In this document: positions 22,584-35,975 of the stretch, piece after piece
Numbering within the stretch: position 1 is the stretch's first letter
How the letters are laid out: each line of letters starts with the position of its first letter
DNA from: Thuidium tamariscinum
Taxonomy: Eukaryota > Streptophyta > Bryopsida > Hypnales > Thuidiaceae
DNA length: 64,000 bases
Direction: 5' to 3'
Assembly (NCBI GenBank): GCA_947034885.2
Contig: OX344756.2
Location: forward strand, 24,101,489-24,165,488
The notes under the pieces: generated by a model
Database searches by the model: none
What the model saw: the letters and a program-made list of their open reading frames with translations, nothing else
What the model was told of the DNA's origin: nothing
Position numbers and translations under genes: made by a program

Positions 22584-25500
22584 ATGGCTCCTGAAACGGA
22601 CGAAGACGCAACTGCTTCAACTGAAATTAGCGATAAAGTGTTGATCGCGATCGAGGAACGAATTGAAGCGACTAAGGTGTTCGATGAAGATGTCGGCGAG
22701 GATCAAGAGGAGGGCGAACTTTCCGAGAAAGAAGAGTTGAATGATGAAGAGAAAACTGAGGAGAACACACAGGTGGGAATTGAAGCTAGCGCCGAAGTTC
22801 CATTATTGGGAAGGAAAGTTAGCTTAGACAAACGAACTGATAGGGCAAGCATGGGTAGGGATGATTATCTCAAACGGGGTGCTATAGAAAATCTGGGTAC
22901 CGATGATGAGGAAAATACCTGGTTAAGGGATAAGGTGGCATTTCGACCTGCCTCAACTAGCTACGCACCAAATTTGTACAACTTCGCATGGGCGCAAGCC
23001 GTTCAAGGAAACCAGGGGTTTAAGCTTGTAGAAAGACAGGGCGGAGAAGATGAGGCGGAAGAATTGCCTGATAATGATGCAGATTACGAAGATGATGATG
23101 CGATGGAGGACGATCTTCCGGATTCACTGGCGGACATGACTCTGAAGATTCCTGAGGGTTATGACATGAGACAAGTGTTGTATGACAAGAGGCTGATGAA
23201 AAACGCCTCGTGGAATACTAGTCGCGGTGATGGGCGGAGAGAGAAGAATTGGATGGAATCGGAGGATGGCGTGGATCCCAGGCGCAGATTCGAAAGAGAG
23301 GAGAGAGGAGGCCCTCGTGTGGTGGTGAGGAGGGAAATGAGTCCACCTTCTAGAAGGCGAGATGGAAGAGTCCCATCACGAAGAGACCGTCTCGAAGCAG
23401 ATACAGAAAGGGAGAGAGGGAGTGAAAGAGTTTTGGAAATCGACCGGCACAGGGCTAGAGACAGGGAAAGACACAAAGAGAAAGGCCGGGAGAGGAGCGA
23501 ACGAAATGGAGGTTCTCTTCGTCCTGCTTCAAGCGAGGAATCTAACCGCAGTGCTCCTTCAGGTGCCAATGGACGACAATCTCAAAGTGGGGATAATGTT
23601 ACCGAAGTCCCAGAAGAGGGAGAGATTGAGGAAGGTGAAATTGAGCTCCCAGCTGCGAATTCGACAAGATCAGGCTCGAGAGAGAAATCCGAGGATCCTC
23701 GGGCTGACAGTCCAGTGGAGGACGTGTTACCTAATGGAAACCTCAAGAGGTCACTTTCTTCTAGGCTCAGCTTTAGGAATTCGGATTCGCGGTCTGTGTC
23801 AAGGGAATCCAGTTTTCGGCGACTTCAGGACGACGACTTGCGACACCGACTTACCAAAGATGCCGAGCGAGAAAAATCTAGGGAGGAGGCTAAATTACGG
23901 GAAGATCGGCGCGAGAAAATTGCGCATTTGACTGCATTGATGAAGAGCGTGACTGTTAAAGACGCACAAAAGTAAGATATACTTCAGAATCACCACCATC
24001 TTACGTTTTGCATCCAATCTGGCCTCAACCTCAACCCAAACTGAAATTGTTGTGGAGGTTTTGGCATGGAGTGTGCTCTATTTCCTCTCAGCCCATTGTC
24101 TCCACATATGCCTGATTGTCTTGTATGATTACGGTCATTTAAGGTTGACCTGTAGGCTACTAGGCATTGCTTGAATGTTGGATTGAGTTGTGTTAGTGAA
24201 CTTGAAATGGTTCTTTTGGGGAAATACCTTACGCTGGGTATGTGGTTGACAGGGCATTCATCAACACATGTGTTCGACTCGAAAATGCGGTGAGAATACT
24301 CAAAGCTTTTGCAAAGCAGAGAATCTCCACGAATGTAATCCCTGCAGATGATATGCCCCGTGATGTTTCTAAGATGGCATCAAAGGTGTTTCAAGGACTG
24401 CGGGCTGTGTATGCTGTGAGTCATTCTTGCAATCATGGCATCGGTGTGCCTCTTATGTCAGTGGGTTTGTATTCTTTTACTGTCATTATAAGGGCTGTTT
24501 GATATCTGTCACTATGTTATATCAAGGATTTTTTTTTTTAAATTTTTTTTTAGTTTTTGAGGCACCTCTTGTAAATTGTTTTCTCAGTCTTTTTAGTGAC
24601 GAACAGGTTTGGAATACAGCCAGCGGAAGAGAACAAGAACGCGACAGAGACACTTTCCCAAGGTTTTATGCTCTGGCAAAGTTTTTTTCTGAATTTTTAA
24701 ATTACGGATGCGCTATTGGTGACGTTCTTACGCGCATTGTCTTACTTTTCCTTACTTATCCTGATTCAGTTTTATTTAAACCGCTCCTTTCAACAGGTTG
24801 CTGCAATTCGTTACTGGAACCTGCTTAAATTTTTTCTCACCAAAGCAAGCGCGAGAGGTAAAGAGCTCTGCAGAAGAATTTCAATGTTGTTCAGAATTTT
24901 CAGAATTTTTTTCCCTTTCGAGTAGTCCTTGTCTTAAGGGATAGTGCGCTCTTGAAAGTTTGTGAAGAATGACTGTTGACGCAGAAATACGCATAAATTG
25001 ATTGGTATCCCTGTTCTACTCATTAGTAATATCCAGTATATCTTTTGTTGAAGTATATTTGTGGACCTAGTTCGCCTCGAAGTCCAGTCAGTGTTTATAA
25101 TGAATTGAAGCGTGGTGCACGTGGCAGCTCGAGGAGTTTATGGAGCACGTTACAAAAACATCTCGAAAGACACGAATGGAAGGACTTCTACGTCCAGTAC
25201 AAGCAGCTTCGAAACCCGTAGAAGCTACGCAGGATACCGGAGCTAGACCGAGGGAACTAACTGCAAATGCTTCAGTGTCAAATCCCAAGATGACATCTGG
25301 TATGACAAGAGCCCTGGAGAATAGTCCAGAGCATACTGCCGGGTCAAAAGATGCAATGGCTGCAGCGGATATCGCTGCCGCTGCTGTAGCATACGCGCAA
25401 AGTTCAGCAGCTGCCTTCGCCAATTTCTCAACTGGTAGCACTTACAATCAACCTATGAAGGACCACCCCACTATTGAATTGGGTCACTGGGGTTGGAATG

Positions 25501-28500
25501 GTTTGAATGAACCATTTGAGCAGCAATCTATGTCACCTGGATTGCCACCAGGTTATTCTAGTGCCAGCCATGCTGGGAGGTCCTTGTTGCCGCTTGGGGT
25601 TGCCGCTCAAACTATTGGCAGCATCAACCCTCACGGAATCGGTGCAATCCATCCCAGCATCTCCACTAATGGATGGACAAATGTTAACAAGAAGGTGGTA
25701 TCTGATGTGAAGTCTCCTTATGGGCCTGGTTTCTTAGAAGAAGACTGGGAGGAGCTGAGTCCTCCATCGCAATTACCTGCTTACGCCTTCACGACCCGAA
25801 AAGTTGTAAAATTAGATGAACGGGGGTTTCCAATTTCAAGTTCGGAGACAATTAACACAGTCGCACCACTGAAAAAAGTGGGAAACCTGCCTGTGTCTGT
25901 CAACTTTCGACTGGCAAGTCCTACCCCTTCAGAAGAGGATGACCGGGGCGAGAACCAAAATACGAGTTCTTCAGCAGCTGATAAAAATGGCGAGACCCAA
26001 CAGGAAAATATTCCTTTTCACCCACCCCAGAAATCATCGGGCACAGCGCCTGCAGTCACAGCTGCTTTCTACAAGACTATGAGCTCACATATTGATGAGG
26101 CAGGACGCACTCATTATGCGTCAGCCCCTCAGGTCACTTCTGCTTCTGTCAATCAAGACTTCTCTTTGAATTTTGAGCACCCGAAGAACCCACCGGTGTC
26201 TGGTCCAGGTATATCAAACTTGAGGAGTCGGGACCCACGGAGACAGCCTCAAAATGGTTACACCGAAGGGGAGTTGACCCGGAATCAGTCCGCAAGCCAA
26301 GCGAAAAATTCCTGGCAGTCAGCAGTACAAACTATGGAAAGAAAACGAGAAGGGGAGGATCACGCCAGCGTGGCAGAACCATCAAAACGGCTCAAGATTT
26401 CTGGTCCTCGTAATGAGGCGCAGAATTCGGAGTCATCTGCCGGTGTATTTGCTCTGGGAGGCTGGTTGGAAGAGGGAGCTGCTATGTCGCCTGGTCACGA
26501 GAACAATGGGGTACAGGCTATGGATATAGACTTGGACAGTCCGACTCCTCCAGACAGGAAGCGAAACATGAACGATGAGAAAGCAGGAATCAATGTGAAG
26601 AGAATTGAAATCTCGAGTGGTAGTGGTTCATCTGAAATGGTAGGTTCAGGAATTGCAGCAAGTATTCGAAACAAGATGCCTTCAGATGTTTCCAGCAACA
26701 ATTCAATGAAGTCTGAAGGACTGACCTCAGAAGAGGTGCTTGACATACCCGAAGCCTTTAGGGTGGTTGTCATCTTCGAATCTGTGATGCAGCTTTTGCA
26801 TTGAGGCCAGCTTGCAATGATGCCTTCAATCTTTTATTGAGCGTTTAATGTCAGAAATCTAGATTCATCTTTGAGAGGTTGTATCGATGCCTAACATTGT
26901 GGCCTGTTGTTTTTCATATGAGGAGCAGGATGCTGGCCGACACCGAATGAGGCCTCGAGATCCACGTCGTATTCTGCTGGAAAGTGCTGCTGAAAATGTA
27001 AACGTGAATCACAGAAATGTTCCAGTTAACGAGGCTTCAGATTCAGGAGTTACCCCTCAACAGAGAAAACGCAACTCGCCTCCGCCTCCTACCCCTCAAA
27101 CACTGATCCATCAGCCGTTAACTAATACCTTGGGGAACGCACACGATCAAAGAGCAGGCCGCCCAAACCCCAACGAAATGAACCAAGGAATGAGTAATAC
27201 TATGTCATCTAAAAAACTGCCTTCTGAGCAGAAATTTCTTGCATCAAAGGAAGAAACTCAGTTTCATGAGACAAACAAAGAAAGTGGGAGAGAATCGATT
27301 CAGAACTCTGAAATTGAAGCTCGGGAAGTTTCTTCTGGGGAGCCTACGAAAGAAGTTTCAGAGCACCTGGACCCTTGGGATTCTTTGTTGCGTAAGCCTC
27401 GATTTGGACCCAGTCACTGGGGTGGCAGTGAAATGCATCGGGACTTTGAGCAGCTGCTGGAAGATTTAGATGAGGCGCAGCGCGTGGTTATCCAGAATGA
27501 GAGGAAACGACGAATGCAAGAGCAAGATCGAATGTTCAGTGCTGGGAAGCTTTGTCTCGTTCTGGATCTTGACCATACATTACTCAACTCTGCCAAGGTA
27601 ACTATGTTGGCACGTGGCGCAACGCTGTGCAATGCTTAATATCCAAGTCAAGTTTGATGAAGAGATGTACTGAGTTCAGTCCATTGTGAACTCCCTTATG
27701 CATGCATTTAAATTTCTATGTCAATCAGTTCGTGTGAGCAAGTGTACTTTCCACTTGGTGACTGACAAGTTACAACCGTCAATGAGGATAGTTTGCAGAG
27801 ATTGAACCAGAGTGGGAAGCACGCCTGCGATCAGTTGAAAGCATGGAACGGAGCAGGGGCAGTAGAGAAGGGCACATGAAACAGGAACTATACCGATTTC
27901 CACATATGAGCATGTGGACGAAGTTGCGCCCTGGCATATGGAAATTCCTTGCAAAGGTCTAGTCGAATGCATTGATAGTGTCGCGAATAATATCAATTAC
28001 CCCTCTGTCTTAGTCTACATCGCTGGGTAAAAATGTCGGAGGGTTTGTAAATTTACTGGGGCATCTATTGTACAGAACTAGGCACTGATGCTGTGTGTAT
28101 TTGTGCAGGCAAGTGAATTATACGAGTTGCACGTGTACACAATGGGCAACAAGGCTTACGCAACTGAAATGGCCAAGTTGTTGGATCCCACGGGTACATT
28201 ATTTGCGGGACGGGTTATCTCCAAAGGTGACGAAGTTGATGGTTTAGACAAAAGCAAGGATCTTGATGGGGTTCTGGGTATGGAGTCTGCAGTTGTCATT
28301 ATTGACGATTCATCTCGAGTCTGGCCACATCATCGGGAGAATCTCATTGTTGTCGAGCGGTAAGCTCGTGGAAGAACTTTGCGATCCAAGTTGTTGATAG
28401 AAGGATCCAGAAATTGAATCCCTCGATTCACAACGTTTGATGCATGTGCTGTCTCTTATCTGCAGATACATGTACTTCCCAAGCAGTAGGCGACAGTTTG

Positions 28501-29306
28501 GGCTTCCTGGTCCATCACTTTTAGAAGTGGGTCACGATGAAAGAGCAGCAGATGGCATGCTGTCATCAGCCTTGGCGGTTGGATTCTGAACTTATTGCTG
28601 TACTTCTGTTCACGTCCTCATGCGAAATTATCATACTAATTTGGTCTCCAGTCTTATTTTATTTCCTTTTGATGCCAGGTTATAGATAGGATTCACAGGA
28701 ATTTTTTCAGTAACAAGAGGTTGCGAGAAGTGGATGTTCGGCTAATTCTTGCTGCCGAGCAGCGAATGGTGCTAGCTGGTTGCCATGTGCTATTTAGTCG
28801 CATATTTCCGGTGGGCGAAGTGAACCCTCACCTGCACCCCCTGTGGAGACTGGCTGATCAATTCGGAGCGAGTTGTTGTCTCCATATCAATGACAAGGTC
28901 ACTCATGTAGTTGCGATATCCCTTGGCACGGACAAGGTATCTCTAATGGCATTCTACCGTGCCAAATTCTCAGGTCTAAGTGTTTCTGCTATGAGGAAGA
29001 TTTCAGCACAAAAAAATTTGTTAGCATACCCTGCTTATACCGCCGCCTGATGATCTACTTTTGCAGGTGAACTGGGCTACGGCAACTGGAAGACCTGTGG
29101 TTAGACCTGCATGGTAAGCTGAATAGTGGCAGTGCTCTTTTGACCCTTTCTGTTGAGATCCCTTTGTGGTTTACTAATTGTGGGAAGGTGTGCAGGTGTT
29201 TTATTCTTGAATTTGGGCTGACGTATTGTTACCACAATGCAGGCTGGAAGCTTCGGCAATCTTGTATCGACGTGCGAACGAGCAGGATTTCCCTGTCCCT
29301 CCTTAG
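22584..29306 (+). CDS. CPL3/CPL4-like RNA polymerase II CTD phosphatase
   Basis: Twelve exons: 22584-23971, 24253-24415, 24607-24662, 24797-24857, 25128-26735 (end uncertain, 26762 also fits), 26929-27597, 27792-27956, 28109-28359, 28466-28577, 28679-28936, 29067-29113, 29243-29306. All introns are GT-AG and the sum gives about 1613 residues, longer than Arabidopsis CPL3. The N-terminal part is acidic and Arg/Ser-rich, with the plant CPL3 motif YNFAWAQAVQ and EEGEIEEGEIE. Exons 2-5 encode the conserved helical region (CVRLENAVRILKAF, RLLQFV, FSPKQAREL). The phosphatase domain starts near residue 1300 with the catalytic DLDHT (FCP1 DxDxT), then MWTKLRPGIW, YTMGNKAYATEMAKLLDP, and the second Asp motif VVIIDDS. 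A BRCT domain closes the protein (LAGCHVLFSRIFPVGE, THVVA, PAWLEASAILYRRANEQDF). Family role: nuclear removal of phosphate from the Pol II CTD heptad, mainly Ser2, shaping stress and growth gene expression. Start: first ATG of the frame; the codons before it are leader. Small exons 3 and 4 were placed by phase and by matching the family. It appears intact. Confidence 0.93.
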
Positions 29307-30278
29307 CCCTTGAATGAGATCCGCATTTGTGGGCATTGCCCGGCTTGCCTCGCAAATCGGGAACCTCATACAACAACTCCTCGTCCTGTCTCGTCATTTT
29401 TGGTTGTCCACACCCTATTCCCCTTCGCAGTTCGCACCCTCCCACGACTGCTTCACCAACGGTTTCGCCTAGGTAAAAAAATTTCCAACAACAGAAGAGG
29501 CCCTCCAGAGGTAAGCAATGGAAATCGCTCAGCTTCGGTGTGGTGGTACAGTCGGACGAAGAGCTTAGTTAGAGCTTTTCAGACTAGAGACATAGTTACA
29601 TTCCTGGAATCTTATACATGAACTGCGCAATAGCAGAAACTCCAGCCCAGTTATACCGAAGTCCTTTTTTTCAGTTTCACTGCCGTTGATTCGTTTTTCC
29701 CGAATATTCCATGTCAGCAGCAGCAGTGTAGAGAATCCCTGATGTCAGAATGCTGCAAGGCAGGCATCCTGAGCTGCTGACACCTGTACTGATACCGTCG
29801 AGAACTCGAAGCCTAACACATTCTGTAAGTAAGTTAAGTGAAATTGTCCTGAGTGGGTGATGTTTGTCTTACAATCCTGAAAATTGCGGCTCAGTCGCCT
29901 AGTTACCAATGAACTAGAGCTGGAGACAATTACATTTCTTCAACACAGGTCTGTGAGGGCCGCCTCAATTTTACACGACGATGCTGGAAGTTACTGACTC
30001 ACTAACAGCAGCAGCGAGTAGCACACTAACCAGCAGCGCTAGGAACTTAACTTACTACGACTTCCGAACGCCAGACGTGAACCGCCGGAAAGGAGATCAC
30101 CCGTTTCCGAGATCACCCATTTCCGATCAGGTTCCTATTCTCGCAGCTTAGGCTGCTCAATTTCCAATCAAGGGAATTGTAGGTCACAACTCACGTATAG
30201 TATGACCCACAAGAGCAACAAAAATGTTTGGTAGGCGTATATTGAAAGCATACAATGGACACAATGCATACATTGAAA
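29307..30278 (+). other. 3' UTR and downstream flank of the CTD phosphatase gene
   Basis: Sequence of genic base composition continues to about 30180, so part of it is probably 3' UTR. An open frame at 29310-29621 has no family features. A 16-base direct repeat (GAGATCACCCGTTTCC, then the same with one change) lies at about 30094-30125. Composition becomes A+T-rich after 30200. Confidence 0.4.
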
Positions 30279-30466
30279 GCTCCACATCAATTTTGAAACC
30301 CATATATGGTTGGAATATAGGCTTCATATCAAGAATGGGACAAACCAAGTCTTCGTGAATTTTTTGGGGGTAGCTCCACATCAATTTTGAAACCCATTTA
30401 TGGTTGGAATATAGGCTTCATATCAAGAATGGGACAAACCAAGTCCTCGTGAATTTTTTTTGGGTA
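30279..30466 (+). repeat. Recent tandem duplication, 94-bp unit x 2
   Basis: GCTCCACATCAATTTTGAAA starts at 30279 and again at 30373. The copies run side by side with only about three substitutions and a T/G run difference (TATATGG/TTTATGG, GTCTTCG/GTCCTCG). This is the youngest-looking tandem duplication in the window. Confidence 0.9.
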
Positions 30467-30867
30467 ATTTTGTATTTGAAGGAAAAATTTAGAAAATTAT
30501 GAAATCATTCCAAAATCTATTTTTTAATATGGAGAAATGTTTTCTTGATCTTAGGACGTAAAAATAGCTTGCATTGAATCTCCAACAATGCAATTGATAA
30601 AGATATCTATTATATCATTTATATGAATGTCACCATCTACAACTGTGTTTACACCAAATGGATGGTCATGGATGATTACTATTACATTGTTACAAACTTT
30701 CATCCAAACCACAGAAATTTGATTGGGTTCAAAGCCTAATTTCAGCCAACTATAAAAACTACTCTAAGTTCTCTTAGGGTATGGGACATTGTTGCAAATG
30801 CTACAATTGTTACCATTGCACTATACTGAAATGATTATATCGTACAATCTAAAGTATTTATGACAAA

Positions 30868-31614
30868 GGATGATTGCAAGAAACACTTGTCCTATTTCTT
30901 GTCCCTTTGACCTCCAACGGGTAGTTTTTTGCTCATAACTTTTGCATATTTTTCCCTATCAACTTGAAATTTGGAATGAAGGTGCACACAAAAGTTTTAT
31001 ATGTTGTATAATTTTTTCAATTTTTTAAAAATTATTTTACTATTTTTAAATTTCCCCCGATTGGCTGTTTACCTTGGTCATTTTGGAGGTTTTTAGTCCT
31101 ATTTTTGACTCAAAAATCCGAATTTGAAGCCACAAATTGAACAAGTTGGAGGTCTACTAATATTTCAAGGATTGACAATGAGTTTTTATAGAAATAGTAA
31201 AATGTCTATTGTCTACATGGGGTCAAAGTGACCTGCTTTTGTACAAATGCTACAAAGAGGGAAAAAAAATTTAGAGGAATTTTTTGTTGCAATATAAGCA
31301 CAATTTTGTTTAGAAAAATGCTTCTCTTAAAAATAATTTTTTGATTTTTTTTTGAATTATTAAAAATGAAAAAGTCCACAAGCCCTTTTTCTGCTATTTT
31401 TTGCTCCATGTGGCCTATAAAGTACTTGTAGTACTCCATAGTACTACATAATACTATATTGACGACCCAGATCTACAAGCGCGTAAAATCAACATTTGAG
31501 ATTTGTAGGCGTGCGTCAGATGCGTTGTACTGTCAGGATCGCGTAGTATTGCCAGTACTATGTTCAAAAACATCGTTTTGAGCCCAAAACATGAAGTGTT
31601 TCTTGCAATCACCC
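30868..31614. mobile_element. Non-autonomous TIR element, copy A (~745 bp)
   Basis: The ends are GGATGATTGCAAGAAACACT (about 30868) and its near-exact reverse complement AAGTGTTTCTTGCAATCACC (ending about 31614). The left 200 bases, with AGTTTTTTGCTCATAACTTT and ATTATTTTACTATTTTTAAA, recur in the element at 62851-63930. There is no coding capacity: the 31206-31439 minus frame has no transposase features. The target-site duplication is not resolved. It is probably a MITE-like DNA-transposon derivative. Confidence 0.65.
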
Positions 31615-32362
31615 CAAAGACATAGTATTCAATACCAATTGTAGTTGTGGTAATCTATAACATTCATGGTGTACAATGGTGTTGCTAGATTGGGCATTAT
31701 AATTCTCGTGCAACTAAATTATCCATCCGTGGTAAATAATCATTTTGATATGGTATACTTTTCATTTCCACCATCGAAGCCAATGAATGTATATTCTCAT
31801 TAGGACCAAGGAAAAATATAGCGACCTTCAATGACAAAGCATTGAGACAAATGATTGAGACTAAAAAGAGATATAATAGAGTTTAGATTCAGGATAAATG
31901 AATCTTTTTTTTAAAAGGGTCAATCATGTGTCATTTTATGAATGGTGTGAGGTGATGTAGACCCCTTTGAATTTGATGTAGACATTCAATTTTGGCACTT
32001 AAGTGATGATTTAGACTTTTCACATATTGTATTCTTTCTTGAGTGAATGTATCCTAATATATATAATCTTTCTTTAGAATGGAAAAAACATCATTGGGTT
32101 CTATGATGGCCCTTTGGGATAACTATTGGCTTTTGGAGGTAATTGTTCTTGTTATAAGATTGATCTTCTACAAACTTTTAGTCTATAGTGAGAAATAATA
32201 AGCATGACTATTGTTTCTGAGTACTTTGATGGAATAAATTACAAATTGCATCATTGTTCTATAAACCACAAGTATATATGACACCTAGTTATAAAAAAGT
32301 AAGAATATGAGGTAGTATTTGAAGTCATTCACCCTTCTAATCTGATCATATAAGGATGTTTT
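31615..32362. repeat. Spacer related to 61920-62600
   Basis: No gene. Part of it (31920-32040) resembles 61950-62060: GGTGTGAGGTGATGTAGACCC against GGTTTGAGGTGACATGGACCC, then AATTTGATGTAGACATTCAATTTTGGCA against AATTTGACATGGAAATTCAATTATGGCA. Since related TIR elements lie nearby in both places, the spacer may belong to a larger duplicated or composite element. Confidence 0.5.
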
Positions 32363-33095
32363 AGGGTGAGTTCAAGAAAGACCAACAGGTTTTTGTACAC
32401 TTTGGCCATAGTACTCTTGATTTTTCGGGAATACTTTAAAAATAGAAAAACAATTTTTAAAAAATACTAAAAATATTCTTAATGTATATTTCTTGAAGAG
32501 GAAGATATCCTAAGAAGGAAAAGTGTAGGAAAATTTTCTAAGTAGGTGAACTAGAAAAGTGCAAAATCTCATGAAAAAGGTATTTTTACATTTTAATTTG
32601 TAAAAAATAGGAAAATAAATTCTTTGAGAAACTAAAAATTTTCCATTAGGGAATAGTTGATGATGATTAGATTTTACCAAAAGAATTATTTGAAAACAAT
32701 CTTCAATGTTAAAAAAATGCGTGCAATGGAAGTGTTGTTTGTACTCATGTGGAGGGCATAAAATAATATATTTTCAAATTTCCTTTAATGGATATGTGAT
32801 TCTTTACTATACAAATAGACCATAAAATTTTGAGCTCTAAATCATTAAATTTGGATACTCCTAACGTAGTGAAAACCCTGAAACTCCTAATTGTGACAAA
32901 TTAGCTAAATTAAAAAATAATTGTAAAAATAATTATAAATTTAAAAAAAAGAATGGATCTGATTAAAATCAAGTTAGGCATCTCCAATAAAAATTTCAAA
33001 CTTATAGGATTCATGCATCAAAAATTATTGCCAAAAACAACATTGTCACTTTGATCGTGACGTGAAATAGGACCGGTCTTTCTTGAACTCACCCT
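32363..33095. mobile_element. Non-autonomous TIR element, copy B (733 bp)
   Basis: The first 21 bases (32363-32383, starting AGGGTGAGTTCAAGAAAG) are exactly repeated in reverse complement at 33075-33095. The interior shares phrases with copy C at 62851-63930: ACATTTTAATTTGTAAAAAATAGGAAAA, and a TTTTCCATTAGGGAATAnTT against TTCCATTTGAGAATATTTT stretch. There is no open frame of note. The perfect termini make it younger-looking than copy A or C. Confidence 0.75.
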
Positions 33096-34807
33096 TCAAT
33101 GCATTTCTTAATGCATTATCATTACCAAATGTCTTCAGCTTTACTCACAAAACTCAAAACTTTAAAATAAGATGATTTGAAGGTGTACCTACATGATACT
33201 TTAGCCCTTGATGGGCTTAGAAGCCTATATTGACTTATTGAGCTTTTGCAATTTTGATTAGGCAACTATGAAGTAAATAAAGAATTACATATATATAATT
33301 GTTTTTAGAGAAAAGTGCATCATGTTATTATATTTTTAGTTCGCAAAGTTGAGTCTAGTTTGCTAGTAAGAAATTGCAAAAATTGTGAGGCAAAGTGAAT
33401 TTCAGTCTCAATTTATGAGTATTTTTTTTATCCAACTACAATGGGAGAATTTATTAAAATATTTTGCTATAAAATTTCAAAGTGAGAAACTCACTAATAG
33501 TAAGATATTCACTTTGTAGCTTTCAACATATTTGAGTATTTTACATCACACTTGAATCAATTTGAAATGCATAGTTCATCTTTCAAATATTTCACCAAAA
33601 ATTTATTTGTCTCACAACTTTTGTAAGTTAACGAATTTCTCTAAAATTGTGGTGAAAATCAGTGAAAAAGTTCCAAGAAAAAAAATTCAAATATATGAGT
33701 TTTTTTTTCTTGTTGACATCTTTTCCATGTTGAAAACAAGATAAATAAATTGAACATAAATTTGTAACCAATTATCAACTTCTATGAAGTTTGTCTTGCA
33801 TTCAAAACAATCTTTTTGTGCATCTAATGTAAGAAAATTCTACATGTAGAATCACAAAACAAAAATTGAAATAGTATGCCCAAACTTGATCAAATTCCCA
33901 AAACACCTCTTAAATATTTAAGTGTTAATGTTTTTTCAAGTCGACTTTGAATGTAAATAAATTCACATAAGTTACAAAAATTCTCTGAAAATTATTTAAA
34001 AATTTATAAGAATTTACAAGGTAAAGTAGAAAAATTATCATTTTTTTAGATAAATCCATATTAAAATTAAAAAATTGTCTTCTATAATCCATGAATTAAA
34101 TATATTTTTGTAACCACTAAAGGACCAAGGAATATAATTTTAGACACATTTTGTAAAGAACTACCATTTTTGAGGGTAAAGATTAAAAAATGATTAAAAA
34201 AAATTCATAATTCAATGGTACAAAATTTTATTAAATTACTATTTAAATGTGTAAAAAAAATGTTAGAAACTTTGATGACACAGATTGAAAGATTACAACA
34301 CTTGAAATTAGAAGAAATTTTTTTTCCAACCTTGCCAAACAAGGCCAATAGACTTTAACTCCTCCTTGAAAGACACTTTTACATTAGAAGTGAGTTTTTT
34401 TTGGACATTTGCATCTTGAATCCTATAAATTACATACTTACAAATTTCAAAATTATAGGAGGATTTTTATATATGTTGGGCAAAACTACCTAAGTTGCCT
34501 TAAAAGTTTAAGGTAGCATAACTTTTTATTTGGGCACCCAATAGGAAAAAAAAATACTTTCTCATTTAAATTTTAAAAGGTACATGTTCACATTTTGTGT
34601 CAAAGTTTGAAAAACATCCATTGAAAAATGACTTCATATGTTCCTATCTAAGATCTCATGCATATGTTCAATGGTCATTTGGTCCTTGAGGAATTAATTG
34701 GAATTGCAAAGAAAAAATTTCTATCACTTAAGGTGGGGTGGGGTGTCACTTAGAATTCTTTTATTAAGAAATAAGTGACATAATATAGGAAGTCATTAAT
34801 TCGTATT
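33096..34807. other. A+T-rich gene-free region
   Basis: No exon or clear repeat unit is seen. The frame at 33562-33744 is A+T-driven. A short G-rich run (GGTGGGGTGGGGTG) lies at 34734. Confidence 0.5.
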
Positions 34808-35975
34808 TAACCCTTAAAGCCCTAAATTTCATTTTTTGGCAACTCACTACGAATGGAGTTTCTATTTCTTTTCCTTTGAAATTTTCACACAACATATATC
34901 CAAGGAGTAGCTTTAAGGTCCAATAATTTTCATAACTTTTGACTACACTATTAGGGGGGATTTGAGGCCTTCAAAAGTTTTAGGGCATTTTCAAAATTGT
35001 TCCTGTAATTGTTGGCTATTGTGAGCCAACAATTACTAAAAAAATTTTTAAAAAAAAATTTGGTCCTCAGATGTGAAAAAAATTTCAATTTTTTATTTTT
35101 AAAAATTGATGAAATGGCACTCTCTTGACCATGTTGGATCTGTGTTTCCGTGGTAGTTTCTATGTTCTTGTAGTTCGAGAGCTCGCAATCTTTTGGAGGC
35201 CTCAAATCTCAACTAATGGATTAAAAAGTTATGGCATGTTGTGTTTTTTTTTTCATTAGCAGGCAGCCAAAAAAAACTTTTGTAGAAATTATTATTTAAT
35301 AAAATAAAAATTTAAAATTGGTTTATTAGATTTATATATCTATGTAAAAAGCTTTGAATCATTCCGTTTTGATTAGTGAGTCAAAAGTTATGAGGAGTTT
35401 TAGTTTGAGGTACTTTGTGGGTAATTATAGAATCTCTATTCTACAAAAAAGTTTGAAATTCTTTATTTAAATCAGTAGTAGTGATGGATCAGGCAGAGGA
35501 AAAAAAAAATTCCACATAAAATTGGGATAGGCATTTTTCATTCTTAAAAATAAATTATTCACAATTTAGTATTTTAAAGCATTTTCTACTTCTTTCTATT
35601 TCCTATTTTTTACCTATATGTTGTACAATTCCAAATAATTTGAAATTTTTTGGGCGTGTAGCCAACTTGCATTGAAGAATGAATTCAAAGAGTAACCACC
35701 ATTTTGAACATTTTGTTATACAAATGTGACCTTATGAAGTGCAGTTGCTTGGATTTTTGCAGGGATAAAAAAAAGGATTTTTGCCTATTCAACTGCTAAT
35801 ATCTTGCAATCTGCACGGTATAAATATCTGTAATTTTTTTCTTCTTCTCAAACCACCTTAATGCAAGATCCTATAGTTATGTATGTCAAAAAATGTTTTT
35901 TTTCTAAAATTTTGCACTTGTATTAGATATCACAATTTTTGAGCATTTTTTATGAAAACATAGTCAAAAAACTTT
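34808..35975 (+). repeat. Dispersed ~1-kb repeat, copy R1
   Basis: Begins near TTTTTTGGCAACTCACTACG and carries the markers ATCCAAGGAGTAGCTTTAAGG, CAATAATTTTCATAAC, a GTGGGTAATTATAGAATCTC-type segment and ACATTTTGAAC..ACAAATGTGACC. The same markers recur in order in R2 (35976-36930), directly downstream in the same orientation, and in R3 (42527-43470). The minus frame at 34951-35205 lies in it and has no family features. Confidence 0.65.

Noticed and set aside
23159-23569. 136-residue Ser/Leu/Arg-rich minus frame inside exon 1 of the CTD phosphatase
   Set aside because: It is the mirror of the Arg/Glu-rich coding strand; such codons give long antisense frames.
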